Source: Phlebiopsis flavidoalba (lineage: Eukaryota > Basidiomycota > Agaricomycetes > Polyporales > Phanerochaetaceae). From it: DNA of 64,000 bases. Location of the stretch: NCBI GenBank assembly GCA_035772785.1, contig JAOCPU010000006.1, positions 310,001 through 374,000 on the forward strand, given 5' to 3'. The notes under the pieces are model-generated. The model was not told where the DNA came from and searched no databases. It worked only from the letters and a program-made list of their open reading frames with translations. This document shows positions 47,190 to 59,017 of the stretch, in pieces; position 1 is the first letter of the stretch; the number at the start of each line of letters is the position of its first letter. A program made the translations under genes and the position numbers.

Positions 47190-48597
47190 CTAGAGTAAAC
47201 CCGCAAGTCTGCTGCGAACCCTCTGCTCAGCCTGGCCCAATTCGCTCTTCGCATGCTCTGCATAAAGTTGCTCGAGAGGGTTAGTCGCGTCCTGTTTCTC
47301 CAGATCCCCTTCAATTTGGCTGAATTCTTTGCAGAACTTGCCATTCAGAACTTGATTATAGAGAATCTCCTTGAAATGAGCACGCGTGGCAGAACCGTCC
47401 AGCTTCAGTGCACCGTTCAGTTGACATACTGAGAAACTGTGGAGTGATGCTTAAGCTATAATACACGAAAAGATGTGTCAGGTGTCTTTCTCCTCTCAGT
47501 AACGAATATACTCACCTGCGTGATAAACCCTTCTTCAGCGGCACGCTCGAAAATCTCTGCAGGCTCCTTGGACATCCACCTAGGATGGGTGAACATCACG
47601 CATACTAGACGTATCACGCAAGCTTACATCTCGTAACAGAGAGCCTCGTCAGAGCAGCCAGCTTCCTGGCAATACGCTGAATGCTTCCCTGTCGTGCGAA
47701 CTATCAGACGCTATAGCAACTCACCCCTAGCAGTCGACGCACCGGAATAGCATGATGATGTTCGGCCACAGCGCCTGCTCAGCAAACAGATCCATTGCGG
47801 TTTTTCCTCGCGAGCTGAAGAGGCGATGGCTCCGGTCTTCGTAGCCCCGATAGCTCGGGGACAGAGCAAGCGCAGTTGCCAATGCATTGCCGGTACCGTC
47901 TTGCTCAGCCGACACAAAGCAGGGGAACCCTTTACCCTTCTCGAACAGGGCTGCGGACCGACGAGCCAATCATTCTAGTGAAGACGTGAGTCCCTCTTCT
48001 TTTTTTCTACTTGCTGGGTTTGCTGACTGACCTCGGTGCCACCATCACAACATCTTGTGTAGGCTGAAAGTTTAGCAGTTTGAAGAAGACGTTGTATCCA
48101 CTCGCAATCACAATGGTCGCTGCAGGCTTCAGCTGTGGAGCGAACTGCTCATTGAATACTCGCGGTTGGACTTGGTCCGGAACGAGCAAGAAAAGGACTG
48201 TGTATATAGGTCAGCACACAGTATTGGATGAAGAGGCAGGGTCATACTGTCGGCTACAGCTGCAGCCTTGGGAAAGTCGTGTATCTACGTTTGAAACCTT
48301 TCGAACTTTGCGTCTTCGGCATAGGAATCTGGGCGATTGGCGACAATGATTGCGTCATTGGGAATACCAGTGTCCCGGAGATTCTGCGCTTGAGCTGCGC
48401 CTTGGTTACCAAAGCTGCACCCCAGTTCATAAAGGCCTGCTCAAGAATACGAAGTTGACATACCCGAGGAATACGATCTTCTTTCTCGGTCAGTAAGCCT
48501 ATGGTCGGCGTCGCTTGTCGTAGTATCTAGAGATTATGTTAGCAATGATCCGGAGAGTCTCACCGTTCATAAGCTCACATAACTTTGCAGAAGGCAT
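47190..48597 (-). CDS. Ketol-acid-reductoisomerase-like protein
   Basis: NADPH-binding oxidoreductase related to acetohydroxy-acid isomeroreductase of branched-chain amino-acid synthesis; whether it performs that reaction is uncertain. The likely start at 48597 opens MPSAKLCELMNG and has no obvious mitochondrial presequence, unlike fungal Ilv5. Then come KKIVFLG, an intron, and GNQGAAQAQNLRDTGIPNDA (Rossmann loop), IIVANRPDSYAEDAK and LVPDQVQPRVFNEQFAPQLK. Further on are PAATIVIASGYNVFFKLLNF, DVVMVAPR, LFEKGKGFPCFVSAEQDGTG and NALATALALS. The knotted C-terminal domain reads EEAVMDLFAEQALWPNIIML, FCKEFSQIEGDLEKQDATNP and LEQLYAEHAKSELGQAEQRV, ending in GLL with the stop at 47190. Several short introns and frame breaks are present. 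Confidence 0.8.
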
Positions 48598-48998
48598 ATC
48601 GTGGCTCTGAGTGTCTTGAGCTGCACAGGGACATCTTCCATGACCTAAATACGTACTCATCCCACAGTCGCATTCGGTCACCTCGATTGCCCGACACCAG
48701 TCCGCATAGAAGAGGAACGGCTAACGTTTCCACCGCTACAACAATGTACATGCGGACGGCAATTGGCTCTGAGGATATTGACCTGTCCCTGTGACAGACA
48801 TCATGCGCCTTGAGAAGAAGCTCCTTGAACTTGCATGCGGCCCGCGGGACCGTCATTCCTGGCCGTCTCCTTTCTACATCAAACCACCCTCGATCGGTAT
48901 GTAAATGGATCATTAGAAAACGAAGGGCTGTGGTTGTGGCCCTGCTCACTCGGCCACTCACCATCTACCCATAGGTCGTGGGCTCGTCTGTGCCCTTG
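48598..48998. promoter_or_regulatory. Shared upstream region of the KARI-like and SDR genes
   Basis: About 400 bases between divergent starts. A minus-strand frame crossing it (48,575-48,964) could contain an extra 5' exon of the KARI-like gene, but no presequence-like or conserved block is visible. Confidence 0.4.
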
Positions 48999-50117
48999 AT
49001 GGCTCTTCTAGCAGGAAAAATCGTCTGTATAACAGGCTCATCCAGGGAGGCATCGGCCGAGCGTGCGCGATAGAGTGCGCGAAGCACGGTGCCATAGGCC
49101 TCGTCCTACATTTCCTTGGCGATTACTGTCACTGAATCGGAGGTACTCAGCCTGCAGCGAGAGATAGAAGCCGACTACGCGCTACGAAGGCCGTAGTCGT
49201 TCCCGGGTGAAACCATTGGCGATCCGCGACGTCCTGCAAAGGTGAATATACTCTCCGCGATATTCAACGGGTAATGTGCTAACTCGTGCCTCAGATTGTT
49301 GTTGAAGATGAGTAAACGCCTTCGGGAGGATAGTAATTTTTAACGACCATGATATAGTGACTCGAGGCTGATAATTTGCCCATTTCATCGTAGATGTCCT
49401 TGTTAGCAACGCAGGGATATGTCCGTTCGCAGAGTTTTTGACTATGCCAAGTGGCGGTTTGGGAGAAGACTAGACAAGTCAACCTAGACGGCTCCTTCTA
49501 CGTAGCGCAAGGTACATACCGTTGAGCTTTCCGAGCTCTTATGGTAGGTACTTATCCTTCGATCGGATTCAGCTGTGGCGAATCAAATGCAAAGAAGCAG
49601 GACGCCACAGAGGAGGCTCGATCATACGGGCTACTCTCTCATCATAGTCGGCTCTTGTGCGGGGCGGCGTTTACAATGGTAGGACATGCTCTTAGACGCA
49701 AGTAGAAATCACATCTCACGCAACCTTTGCTCAGCCAATACAATCCCCCAACGAAGCAGGTATGCCCTTTCACCTCATGCAAAGATTGCTGCCGTGGCTC
49801 TGGGGCTAATATAATATCCGTGCCAGACGCCATCCGTTCCTGAACGATAGCTACGGATATTAATAAGGAATGTATCTTCAAGATGATGCGAAGAGAGATA
49901 GGAATGGTCAACGAACATGTCTGGGCAGGCTCGGTGGTGAGTTCGACCCAACACAGTCTACTTTCTCGGTACAATATAAACTTGATCTGTCTGTTAGCAC
50001 CTGAGGACATTGCTGGGCCGGTTCGTGTTTTTGGCGAGTGATCTGGCGAAGTATGTCACGGGAGCATCGCTTCTAGTAGACGGCGGACTCTTCGTCATTT
50101 GCAGTAAATCGAAATAA
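48999..50117 (+). CDS. Short-chain dehydrogenase/reductase (classical SDR)
   Basis: NAD(P)-dependent oxidoreductase, Rossmann fold; the substrate may be a sugar or keto-acyl compound but cannot be fixed. The start at 48999 gives MALLAGKIVCITGSSRGIGR with the TGxxxGIG cofactor motif, then ACAIECAKHGAIGLVLHF and SEVLSLQREIEADYALRR. A GTGAATA...CAG intron follows, then a DVLVSNAGICPF block (NAG motif), MPSGG and QVNLDGSFYVAQ. Another intron leads to NQMQ and a GYSLI segment. A GGAFTM-type stretch and a PTKAG-type active-site region are present but blurred by three closely spaced introns and frame breaks (49,650-49,800). The end reads LGRLG, DIAGPV.VFLASDLAKYVTG and ASLLVDGGLFV. The stop lies at 50106 or 50117 depending on one missing base. 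Confidence 0.84.
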
Positions 50118-50186
50118 TAGTTGTACACGGACGTGACCCGATACGATGATAAAACGCAACGTTACGATTCGGACATGATCTACTTA

Positions 50187-50943
50187 TTACGGTCGCACAT
50201 CCGTACCTAGAGTCTTCCCATTGACTATGGCGGGGTCTGCATCTATCAATACAGCCATCCACCATTGCCCACTCAGGCCCAAAGGATTCTTCCATGCATG
50301 CAGCGTCCCTTTCTGTACGACCAGACTTCCTGTTGGTCGATAAGATGCTCCGAACCATCCTCGAGTAGAAGAATCAGCATTGCCGCTGACTGCGAACCAA
50401 ATGTGTGAATTTCTATGACTCCCTTCATCAAGATACCAATACTAACTGAGAACATTATGGTCGAGGGAAGTAGTGCGGTGCTATCAGCAAGGCAGATGTT
50501 GTTAGCACTAGCATAAGCACATGACGGAGGAATGATACTGACCCAAGTCGCCCGTCGCCCCAGGAGCGAGATCAGTCATGATGCAGTTGACCCCGCCTTA
50601 AATGTACCAGCCCAAGGCCACCTGTGATTTGCCGGGTACCTCCATCAACACTTTGCAAGTGAGCAGTTAGTAAGCCGCGCCCCAACAGGGGGAATGGTGC
50701 AACGGACGCGTTATTGTTGTCTTTGGTCCGGAACAGAGTCGGTTGCCCACATAACACTAAGATTTCACTCCGGGAAACCCCTTCTCAGCCGCAGACTATA
50801 TACCAGAGTTAGCAGACCGTGACGCGGATGCGGAATATTTTGCCGAACTCGATCTCCAACTGTCCGACATGCTGAAACAGTGCTGATACCCTGTGCGTCG
50901 TGGGCCGTGACGATGCGAGTGACTGTGGTGGGAGTTCGCTCAT
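50187..50943 (-). CDS. Cupin-domain protein
   Basis: Small beta-barrel protein of the cupin superfamily of the kind annotated in fungi as cupin-2 conserved-barrel protein; the function is unknown. The start near 50943 is approximate and leads to TTVTRIVTAHDAQGISTV, the usual opening (IVTxHxxxG). ALVWATDSVP follows, then a GGLG segment and a CIMTDLAPGATG-type strand. Then come SVSIGILMKGVIEI, LLLEDGSEHLIDQQEVVVQK (barrel strands) and GTLHAWKNPLG, which carries the second-motif His. It ends QWWMAVLIDADPAIVNGKTL, GTDVRP and the stop at 50187. The first metal-binding motif (usually HRTxSxDY) cannot be seen clearly. The 3' end is only about 70 bases from the convergent SDR gene. Confidence 0.75.
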
Positions 50944-51343
50944 GGCCTGGTGATATGTAGTGAATGTTTGGATCGAACTTAGGCCTGCCGCCTATAATAC
51001 ATGTGCGATCTACATAGCTTCCAACGTGATTCCCTATCGCAGTACTGATTGCGATCAAATACCGGTCCCGCCTAGACTACTGCGTATCATTCAGCGGCTG
51101 AATTCAGTTTCCTGGCGGTTGCATTCTACTCTTGCGACAACAGACATCAGGTTATGATAATCTCTTCACCTATTTACGGCAATTTTCGCGCATCTTTGTT
51201 TTACATCCAAGGAGGTCGCCTAGACGGATTCTCGATTCGGACGCACAAGAAACGCACGAAGACTGTTGTGGAGCTGTGAACGTAAGTTGACGCGAGTGAT
51301 TTTGAGGAGGTACTGGCGTGACTACAGGGCATGGAGTATTAGC
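50944..51343. other. Cupin gene upstream region
   Basis: About 400 bases with no supported gene. TTACATCCAAGG near 51,200 and other features are unremarkable. Confidence 0.35.
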
Positions 51344-53346
51344 TTAAAATGGAATTGCGCAGGGTAAAAGAGGAAGTATTCCGCAACTTGACGCAGTCTC
51401 ACCGAACGGTAGATTCGGGGCGAAGTCGCTAAGAACCAACAGCCTTACATTCACAGCAACGCAATTCCGATTACATCGCGTGTGGCGACGGTTAATACAT
51501 AGCAGAGGCAAAGCGGGACAAGCAGGCATGAGAACAGTTATGGAGCAGTAAATCTGCAAGAAAACACGATTAGCACGGACATCATAGGGGAAGAAAATAT
51601 ACCCACAATAATGATATTTCGTCAATCCAAAGGATCCAATCTTTCATGAAAGCAACCCAGAACCCCACCCAGTAGAGGTTTATCAACCATCCGGTCAGCA
51701 AATACCATCGAGCTTTGGGGCCTGTAGCGAGGAATTAGTTAAAGACAGCGAGAGAACATCATAACGGAGACCATACCTGGTCCACGAGTCCCAACTCGGC
51801 GCAAACGAAGTAGATACCAGAATATTCTCCATAGATCGCGCCTCGAATTTTCGGATCGCTCCAATGTGTGGAACGTTGGGAGTCGAACGTGGCGTACAGG
51901 GTTTATGCGAAGCACCATCTTGTGAGGAGCTTCCAGAGCAAGGGCGGTGATTAGTGGACGGTAAGACCTCCGCATAGGGTCCCTATACAACCTCAACAGC
52001 TGGGCATTTTCGCTGTGAGAGTTTAACCCCAGAAGCGCTCGTGGTGACATGTTCCGTAGCTTACTGTAGGAGGAAGGGGCGAAGTATTTATATGGCATTC
52101 ATCGGAGGCCTAGGTCCGTTAGCGCGATTGACCAATATGGTAAGATGTCTTGAGAAGGGCAGTGGGTTGCTTTTAGACGGACGTGGGTAAAAGCGCCTTA
52201 CGAGAGTGATAGGAGTATCTCCCCCTACTCGGAAGTCCTCTAGGGATGCTGCGTGGAGCCACGGTCGGACCCCCCATGCACGGAATGAGCCGGAATGGGG
52301 AGGCAACGCAACGTGATTTGTTTACCATCAAAGTGATTCTCGGAACCATCCGGTATTGACGCATGGCAAGGAGGAGCAGAATGAAAGGGGCTGGAGGTAC
52401 GGGCGAAGGACGTAAGTCGTTTCGGAGCCCTCAGGCCTCATTGAATTGGTTCGATATCCCCGCTCTGTGATAGGAGGGGAACAGGATGGAGGGACGCTCC
52501 GCGTGAGTACGCAAAAGCACAAAACGCAAAGCAGCTCTGGATTATTGGTCAACAGATACCTAGGCTGTGATAGAATGGATTACAACGCACATTCATTGCC
52601 TCAATGAGTACGATGCCCCTCCATCGTGTGCTTTGGGACCGAGACGATCGCTTGAGGCCCATGTTTCCACCAGAAGCTGGACAAACTTGATGAGCTCGAG
52701 TGTACGATTTTAAGCCCGCCCATTTGTACGTAGAGTCCTTGTCGCAACCACCCCCGAGCATAGCGAAGTCGCTCTGAGTACTGTGCTGTCGGGGACATGA
52801 GGGGTCTCAACTTCGGGTCGGCCTTGACGGCGCGTGAGAGCAATGTATCGTGATAGAGACTTGGTGACATTGAGCAGCGCACAAAAACTATGGAGAAAAA
52901 GCAGTCAAATCAGCTAAGTATTCATGGTCAAAATGACATATGTCTGCAGTTATGATGAGTGACCTAACGCGCTTCTGAGGCCAGCTCTCAGCATCCTTGA
53001 ACCTGCCGGGAAGGGATCCAAGTGCACTTGACCGGAGAGAGGATTCGAGAGTAGAAATTACACAGAAACCATTCTTGACCAAGAAAGCCAATCATATATG
53101 AGACCCGAGGAATCAAAGTGACTATCAGACGCGCATACAGACACGACAGACGAGAACCTGGACGAGAAAAGGGACCGAGAAGGATGCCACTGCCACAGGG
53201 AGAACTGATAACGCCCTGGATGGTGGACGGGAGGGACTGGGGCCATGAACGTGAATTCTACCGCTTTCACTGGTTGTGCCGACAGACGCCAAAGAAGCGC
53301 AACTACACTTGTGTCCAAAAGCGGCAACTGCTGTCGGTCGAATCAT
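51344..53346 (-). CDS. Unrecognised gene(s), possibly F-box/leucine-rich type
   Basis: A series of minus-strand frames, open in turn, suggests a multi-exon or frame-broken gene. Segments include SLIITADICHFDHEYLADLT, CSMSPSLYHDTLLSRAVK, LIKFVQLLVETWASSDRL and PAPFILLLLAMRQYRMV. Further along are MSPRALLGLNSHSENAQLLR and LITALALEAPHKMVLRINPV. Leu/Ser spacing in the first part recalls basidiomycete F-box/LRR proteins, but no F-box motif is visible. The leftmost part (51,344-51,740) contains GWLINLYWVGFWVAFMKDW, a hydrophobic segment that may belong to a separate gene. Function is not assigned and the boundaries are only an envelope. Confidence 0.3.
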
Positions 53347-53863
53347 CTCTCAGGCCACCGCCGCGGTATTGGGAATACCGCACAACTCACGGTATCCATT
53401 GGGCAGGCACTCATAGAGTCCGGTCTGGATGAGCTGCTGTGGTCATCTACTCACCGACGTCCATGGCTGCGCAGGAACTGGCGCAACACCTCAGCATGGG
53501 CGTCTGCACATGCAGGAAACGTGGCCCTCCCAGCGGCCACCGCCCAAATACGTCGTCTCCGAAAGGGGTTCATGCAAATTGCTCCTGCATTTCTTCTGGC
53601 TGGCGAAAAGGGAATACGGTCACATCTTTGATCGCTCTTCTTGAGCCCGCGCGAAAATTCGTTCTGCACTTTCTGAGGTGGTCGAGCAACCCGTGAAACA
53701 AACCGTTGAGCTGCACTGCCCATGTGATCGCCCTTATGTAACAGGGGATCAATCACTGCCAGCTTCTTCTGGCTGCGCGACGCGTCTACCGTATAAGCCA
53801 TCCTTGACTTCACCCCTCTCGCCTTTTCCCCATACCCCCCCACCCGGCAGCGGAAGACCCACC
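53347..53863. other. Stretch between opposite-strand genes
   Basis: Frames are open on both strands here, including the right end of the longest one in the window (53,451-54,542 minus). I regard that frame as antisense noise over the plus-strand gene that follows. Confidence 0.4.
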
Positions 53864-55440
53864 ATGATAATAACCGAGGGACAACAGCAGAAAAGACGCG
53901 AACTCGTCGATATCGCCCCCCACAGGACCCGTTCTCACCTGGCCCGTCTAAACCCAGGTCGCGCCTCCTCCCCCGTTCGAGGAATCTGTCGGCCACCGTC
54001 CAAGGTCGTCCGTAGGTCAAAACGACGAACTCAATGCAAATGTCTGCGCACCTCCAGGAGGCGAAGAGGCGCCGCCGGCATTCGTGCCCTACGAGGCCTT
54101 GAAGTACTTTGAGACCTCCGACGGGACGGTTGTCTCGCATGACCCCCATTTGAACGAAGACGGTACGGTGGCTGCGCTGTCTAATTCCCTTTGTATAGTT
54201 GTGCTTATATTGTATTGCTCTTACCCGGGTTGTCCCCCTACAGGCGAGCACTGTACCGATTCCTATTGTCCCATGCCCAGTACTCCTCCACAACTCCTCC
54301 TCCTCCACATCCATGGCGAACACCAAGAGAACACCGCACACACAGCGTCCCGCGCACCGACTGCACAGGGCCGGACACACTGGCGGACTGAAACCGAAAT
54401 TGTCACAGTCGTTGACTTTGACTTCCGTATCGACATATCGCGACATGTTTCCACCTGAGCCTGTACATTGGAGTATCCCGGACGAACGGCCAGCGTACCG
54501 GGGGAAGATGTACATGGAGGTCGACGCGGCTCTAATGCGCACTGGGAGTCATTATCGAGATGTTGTCAGGTGGGGAACGGGCAGCGGTTGAAAGATGGAA
54601 AGCTACACAGAGGGGAGAGGAAGATAGCTGAAGATATAGCGAAGACATGGGAGCACGAAAGGGCGGCACGAGGGCCTGCCGCCATGGATCGGACCCGAAG
54701 CAGGATGGGCTCCGAGGTCGCAACTTGCTCTTGAAGCCAATCAAATGAACGTTTGCAAGTCTTCTCGTACAGTCCGAGAGTGGGCAGACGAGTATTGCGC
54801 AAGTCCGAAGCAGTTGAAGGAGTTCACTTACCTCAAAGTACGTTAATTGCATTCTTGAATTACGGGCTTCAACTAACATGTCGCGAAGGTGATACATGGT
54901 TGGCAACTTCGACGCCCTCGAAGCAGCCGTCATTGCTGCAGTGAAATCCACATATTATCAGGGCAGCCTACGTGTTCAGTTCAAGCAAGACCACGACAAG
55001 ACTTTCACATTCGGGCTGATAATAGCCTCTCACGTACATTGTCCAACAAGTGGCTCGTGGTCCTTCTCTGGGTCACACTCATATATCCCTTCGTCTGGTT
55101 GTTGTACAAGGCGGTTATTCCGCGCATGGCGGAGGTGAGATGGGAGGTTTGTGAGGGGCGTATGCTCTTGTGTCATGGCAAACTCTTCAGGGACGAGGAC
55201 GACCTCAGAGCTCCCCCTCCGCCTTTCCCTCGGTTACAGAAGAGGGATGGCAATCACAGAACTCCACGCCCGAAATATGAAGGTGGTTGGGTTGAAGGGA
55301 GGGCGAATGGTTCCAGCGATGGGAAGGGCACAATCAAGCGAGCAGTTAGTGGCAGACTGACATATCCCAAGCTCCGTTCTCCGATCCCTGGACGCGACAT
55401 TGCCCGGCAGCTCTGATGGGGTGCTGGATGGCTACCGACC
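53864..55440 (+). CDS. Membrane protein of unknown function, apparently conserved in fungi
   Basis: Not assigned to a named family, but the blocks look conserved among basidiomycetes. The start at 53864 opens MIITEGQQQKRRELVDIAP. Then come NDELNANVCAPPGGEEAPPA, VPYEALKYFETSDGTVVSHD and PHLNEDG. After an intron come EALYRFLLSHAQ, PEPVHWSIPDERPAYRGKMY, SHYRDVVRWGTG, AEDIAKTWEHERAARG and QLALEANQMNVCKSSRTVRE. WADEYCASPKQLKEFTYLK and an intron follow, then WNFDALEAAVIAAVKSTYYQ, GSLRVQF and RADNSLSRTLSNKWLVVLLW. TLIYPFVWLLYKAVI (membrane helix) and GRWEVCGGAYAL-like end the core, and the tail reads REGEWFQRWEG, TIKRAVSGRL and LLDGY-like near 55440. One helix near the C-terminus with a large N-terminal region suggests a tail-proximal anchored protein. 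Confidence 0.6.
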
Positions 55441-55834
55441 CATAATACCGACCGTGTTTGTGCTGTTTGCTCTCATTCGCCTGCTCTCATGGTTTCCCCG
55501 CTTTTTCTTCCTGGATTTTCCCCGCCATGTACTTGCTGTGTACTTCATTCCTACGGCTGCTATTTCTTCTCACACCATATATTTGTGTCTTTGTATGTGC
55601 CATAGTATTGGATTTGGGCTGTGTTGTTTTTGTCCTCAATCGTAAAGCAATTATGAAAAATGCAACATCAAATCTGTGGACGCTTGCTACGTTAGCTGTT
55701 TTGACTACACGAGGGTCCGTTTCGTAATTTTCTCAAAGTTCACAGACCCAAATCTTGCGCATCTCTCGCATAGATCGCTATAAGGCGATCGACAGGGCAC
55801 CAAATACAAAGCCTGCTGGCGGGCTGCGAAGCTG
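55441..55834. other. 3' flank, T-rich
   Basis: About 390 bases of T-rich sequence with a hydrophobic but probably non-coding frame (55,458-55,727). No gene is supported. Confidence 0.4.
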
Positions 55835-58085
55835 GTGTCCGAAATAGCCTCTTCATTACGGGAACCTATCTATGGGCTGCTCCTGCACACCGCGACTTCT
55901 TCGCGGCCACAAGGTATATACGACGGCTTAGACCTATGGTTGGTGCTTTCTTTTGCCGAGTTTGACTCTTCTGCTGGTGCAAAGCTTTTAGACGTAACAG
56001 GCTGTCCCTATCCAGAGAGGGTCACAACTTGCATCTATAGGGGGGAGCCTCGGCGATTGCGGATGCGTGGCTTGGAAGGGAGTTCGTTTGCGAAAGCCAT
56101 CAAGCACGAGGTTGGGGTATGTATAGGCTCGCGTTGCGGAGTCCGACACGAGGAGGTAAACACACAGCAACCGCCGATGCAGCCCGGATTCAAAGTCATC
56201 GTGGCCTTTTACTACACGAGATTTTTCCTGTTAAAGACCGCGGCATCTTTGAGAGATACCGTGCTCACCTGCAATTGGCATCGTGCGAAGGCAATGCTTT
56301 GGGGAGCAGGTTTATGGCATCCATCTCGCGTTCCTAGTCTCATTCGACGGTATCCTGCATCCGAACTATTCATGTGGTCTATCGATTAGTTCTCACCCAG
56401 AACGAATCTGGTAGTGCAAGCAAGAGACGGATGCGACAACGGCGGGGGAGAGAGCGACATTTGCGGACGATCTACACGTGTGGGCGGCAGATCGGGGGGC
56501 GTGGACTGATTTCGTGCTCTGATTGTCGACGGCTCTCTTCTGCGTGTCCGCAGACAGACGGACAGGCCGTGCTTGCAGGCGACTTATAAGCTCGGCATTA
56601 CTCCTCACTCTGACTCCCCACCATCATCTCCCACTGGTAGGGAGTCCGCCCTCCACGACATCTATGCAGGCTCACAGATCCGCCACCCAGACCCTCTAAC
56701 TACTTCCAGCAAAGCCCCGTGCGGGGCCGGCTGGAGCCCACGGATGGGGTTTCGAGGACTGGTTGGCGGTATCTGCAATGCACAGACACCCCAAATGAAC
56801 TCCGAGTACGCATGTCCACTTGTGCAAGCTTGTCTGCGCTAAGGGTTTTCAGGTGCTGCTACCGCCGAGGACGGCGCTCGTGTATAGTTATTTGCTCAAG
56901 GCAGAGGTCCAGGAGCTTTCCAAGGACAAGGGGGCTGCTTGGGACCGAATCATACAGATTCGCCATCTGAAGGACAGGATGATACGCAAGTGTCAGCGCA
57001 TCGCGAAGGATTCTACAACTGGGGATAAGAACACTGGGCGCGCGATGATGTTCACGGTGCATGCTCCCCCCGACTTCAGGCTGAAAGAGATGGAGAGGTG
57101 GTTTAGGGACCAGGGCCCCGACTTTATCCAAAAATGTCGAGTGGAAGCACCAAGCCAGTGTCTTCCGCCCCCCATTGCTGCAGTAAATGCGGGCCACACC
57201 AAACTCACAGCCGCGCAAAACCTTGCCCGTGTCTGCGGAGCCGGTGAAGGCGGGTCATGCAATAAATCGCTCGAATAGCACATCTACTCGTGCATCGGAC
57301 ATGGCAAGATCTCGTTCCTTGACCCAAGCTCCTCCTCGATCCCGCACACCCGAAGCGAAACGCAGACAGCCTCGCTCATCGAGTAAAACCGCCGACACGA
57401 GCCCCAGAACGAGTACCCAAACGGCCCTCCGACTCTTCTGAAGACACTGCTGTTGAAGAGCAGCCCCAGCTCATATGCACTATGAACGCGAGCGGGTGAA
57501 GGAGCTAATCCAACAGCAGCTACCGACACCGCCGTCGCTTTCGCGATCGAATAGTGCACATTCAGCAAGTCCGTCCCAGGGCGGATTCCGTTTCGCCGCC
57601 CCCTGCTCCACCTCCTCCTTCTATTCCACGTGGTTATATCCGTGTGCCCGATATACCCTCTATTCCACCTATACCCCTCGACATCCTCACTCCAGAGGAC
57701 TCTGATGAAGACGACGACGAATTCGACGATCTCAGCCTACTCTCTTCGGTCCGCGGACCTGTTACCCGCACGATGGTACAGTCACCGGAACCCGTCACCT
57801 CCACGATTCCCTACCGTCCCCGTGAACCCTTCTCACCCCACATCCGAGCCGATTCACCAGCTGACTCGCGCTCCCCCGCGGCCACCGAGGCCCGCCTCAC
57901 ATTCTCCCGACATCCCTCGGGTTGTGTCCAGTACCGACAGCACGCTCACTCGAGGCTCAAGGTGAACGATTTTTTTTTTTTTTTTTTTTTTTGGACGATG
58001 CTCCTTGGCGAACAGATTCACTACCTTCCCTCCCCCGTAGCCGCACGCCGAAGCGTCACCCTATCTACCGTTCTCCTCCCCTAAG
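55835..58085 (+). CDS. Hypothetical protein(s) with helical and proline/acidic-rich parts
   Basis: Not recognised. The first part (55,835-56,389) is one open frame with YDGLDLWLVLSFAEFDSSAG and ERVTTCIYRGEPRRLRMRG. After a gap come VLLPPRTALVYSYLLKAEVQ, ELSKDKGAAWDRIIQIRHLK, DRMIRKCQRIAKDSTTGDKN and PPDFRLKEMERWFRDQGPDF, a charged helical region. Then follow a Ser/Arg-rich segment (ARSRSLTQAPPRSRTPEAKR) and a Pro-rich to acidic region (GYIRVPDIPSIPPIPLDILT; EDSDEDDDEFDDLSLLSSVR). The parts may form one multi-exon gene or two genes; the frames are interrupted at 56,390-56,570 and 57,280-57,560. A run of 22 Ts at 57,971 lies near the 3' end. Confidence 0.4.
57971..57992 (+). repeat. Poly-T tract of 22
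   Basis: An uninterrupted run of 22 T at the end of a coding-like region. It may be the A-tail trace of a retroposed sequence on the minus strand, or a slippage-prone homopolymer. Confidence 0.8.
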
Positions 58086-58181
58086 CCTCCTCTGTTCCTC
58101 CTAAAACACCGCTGCACCACTCAGCCACCTCCTCTTACCATTTTCTTACTTCTCCTTCTCCCCACTCCCATCCCACTCCAA

Positions 58182-59017
58182 GATGACCCCACTGGTCATC
58201 CCTGACTCCACAACACCTCGAGATCCATCCATTTTTCCCCCGCTGGGACTGCGATCTGAGCTGTGATCAGACAACCCTGGCCTTCCCTCTCCCATGCCGC
58301 CACACCCCTAAGCACGTTCACCTCCCTGCCACCAGCCCCCCTGGTCCTCCAACCCTGTGGCGTCACCAGCTCCCCACAGCCACCCAAAAACTGGCTCGCA
58401 GACACCATCGCGGAGCGATCTGACGGGCTCAGAAATCGCCTGGCAGCCCCCCTTGTGCGTCGGCCGTAGTAGCAGCCTCAGAGCAAGCGCGATACGCATG
58501 AGCAGTCGAGTGCTGCGAGTTAGCAACAGATCAAATCCGTGACTGTGGGCTATGGACCGCGATGAGGTCCCTGGACAGATGCAGATGTCCAAGTTCGTGA
58601 AGTCGACGAACGAAGCCGATGGTCGCCGGTACGTCTACACTCTACTGTCAGTCTCGTGCTGCGACTCACTGATCTGCCTTGATTATCAGCATACGAGCTC
58701 TGGTGTGAGCTGCGCGCCCCAGTACCAGTGAGGAGATCGCAATGATGCGTATCGTCTGCCATGACGCCCTCGTCGCGGCCGAGCACATGGGGAATCAACA
58801 CGGACTTGCTACAACGCTGAGGCCATCGCTCTTGCAGAGCAAGAGAACAAGGTTATTGCTATCACGGATCACATGGAACGGAAGGAGTCTCACTATAGGG
58901 AGAAAGGGTGAGTCTTGTTCTCGTTCTGACGCGAGTCGTTGCTGATTTTCCGACGCAGTTATGAACGTTCTAGAGGAAACTAGGCGTGTCGTCCAGCTCC
59001 TGCGACAAGAAGCGTGA
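58182..59017 (+). CDS. Hypothetical protein with proline-rich start and helical end
   Basis: Not recognised. The likely start at 58182 (MTPLVIPDSTTPRDPSIFPP) leads to a Pro/Ser-rich part. SKFVKSTNEADGRR follows, then an intron and a last helical, charged part (YNAEAIALAEQENKVIAITD; HMERKESHYRE). After a GTGAGT...CAG intron, VMNVLEETRRVVQLLRQEA ends at a TGA at 59017. The helical end could form a coiled coil. Frame continuity is poor between 58,260 and 58,560. Confidence 0.4.

Noticed and set aside
53451..53560. Possible short Cys/His motif (zinc-finger-like)
   Set aside because: Only in the rejected antisense frame, and the spacing fits no known finger.
53451..54542. Longest open frame in the window (363 codons, minus strand)
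   Set aside because: It is antisense to the plus-strand membrane protein, whose exons carry the conserved-looking blocks. It has no domain and starts inside that gene.
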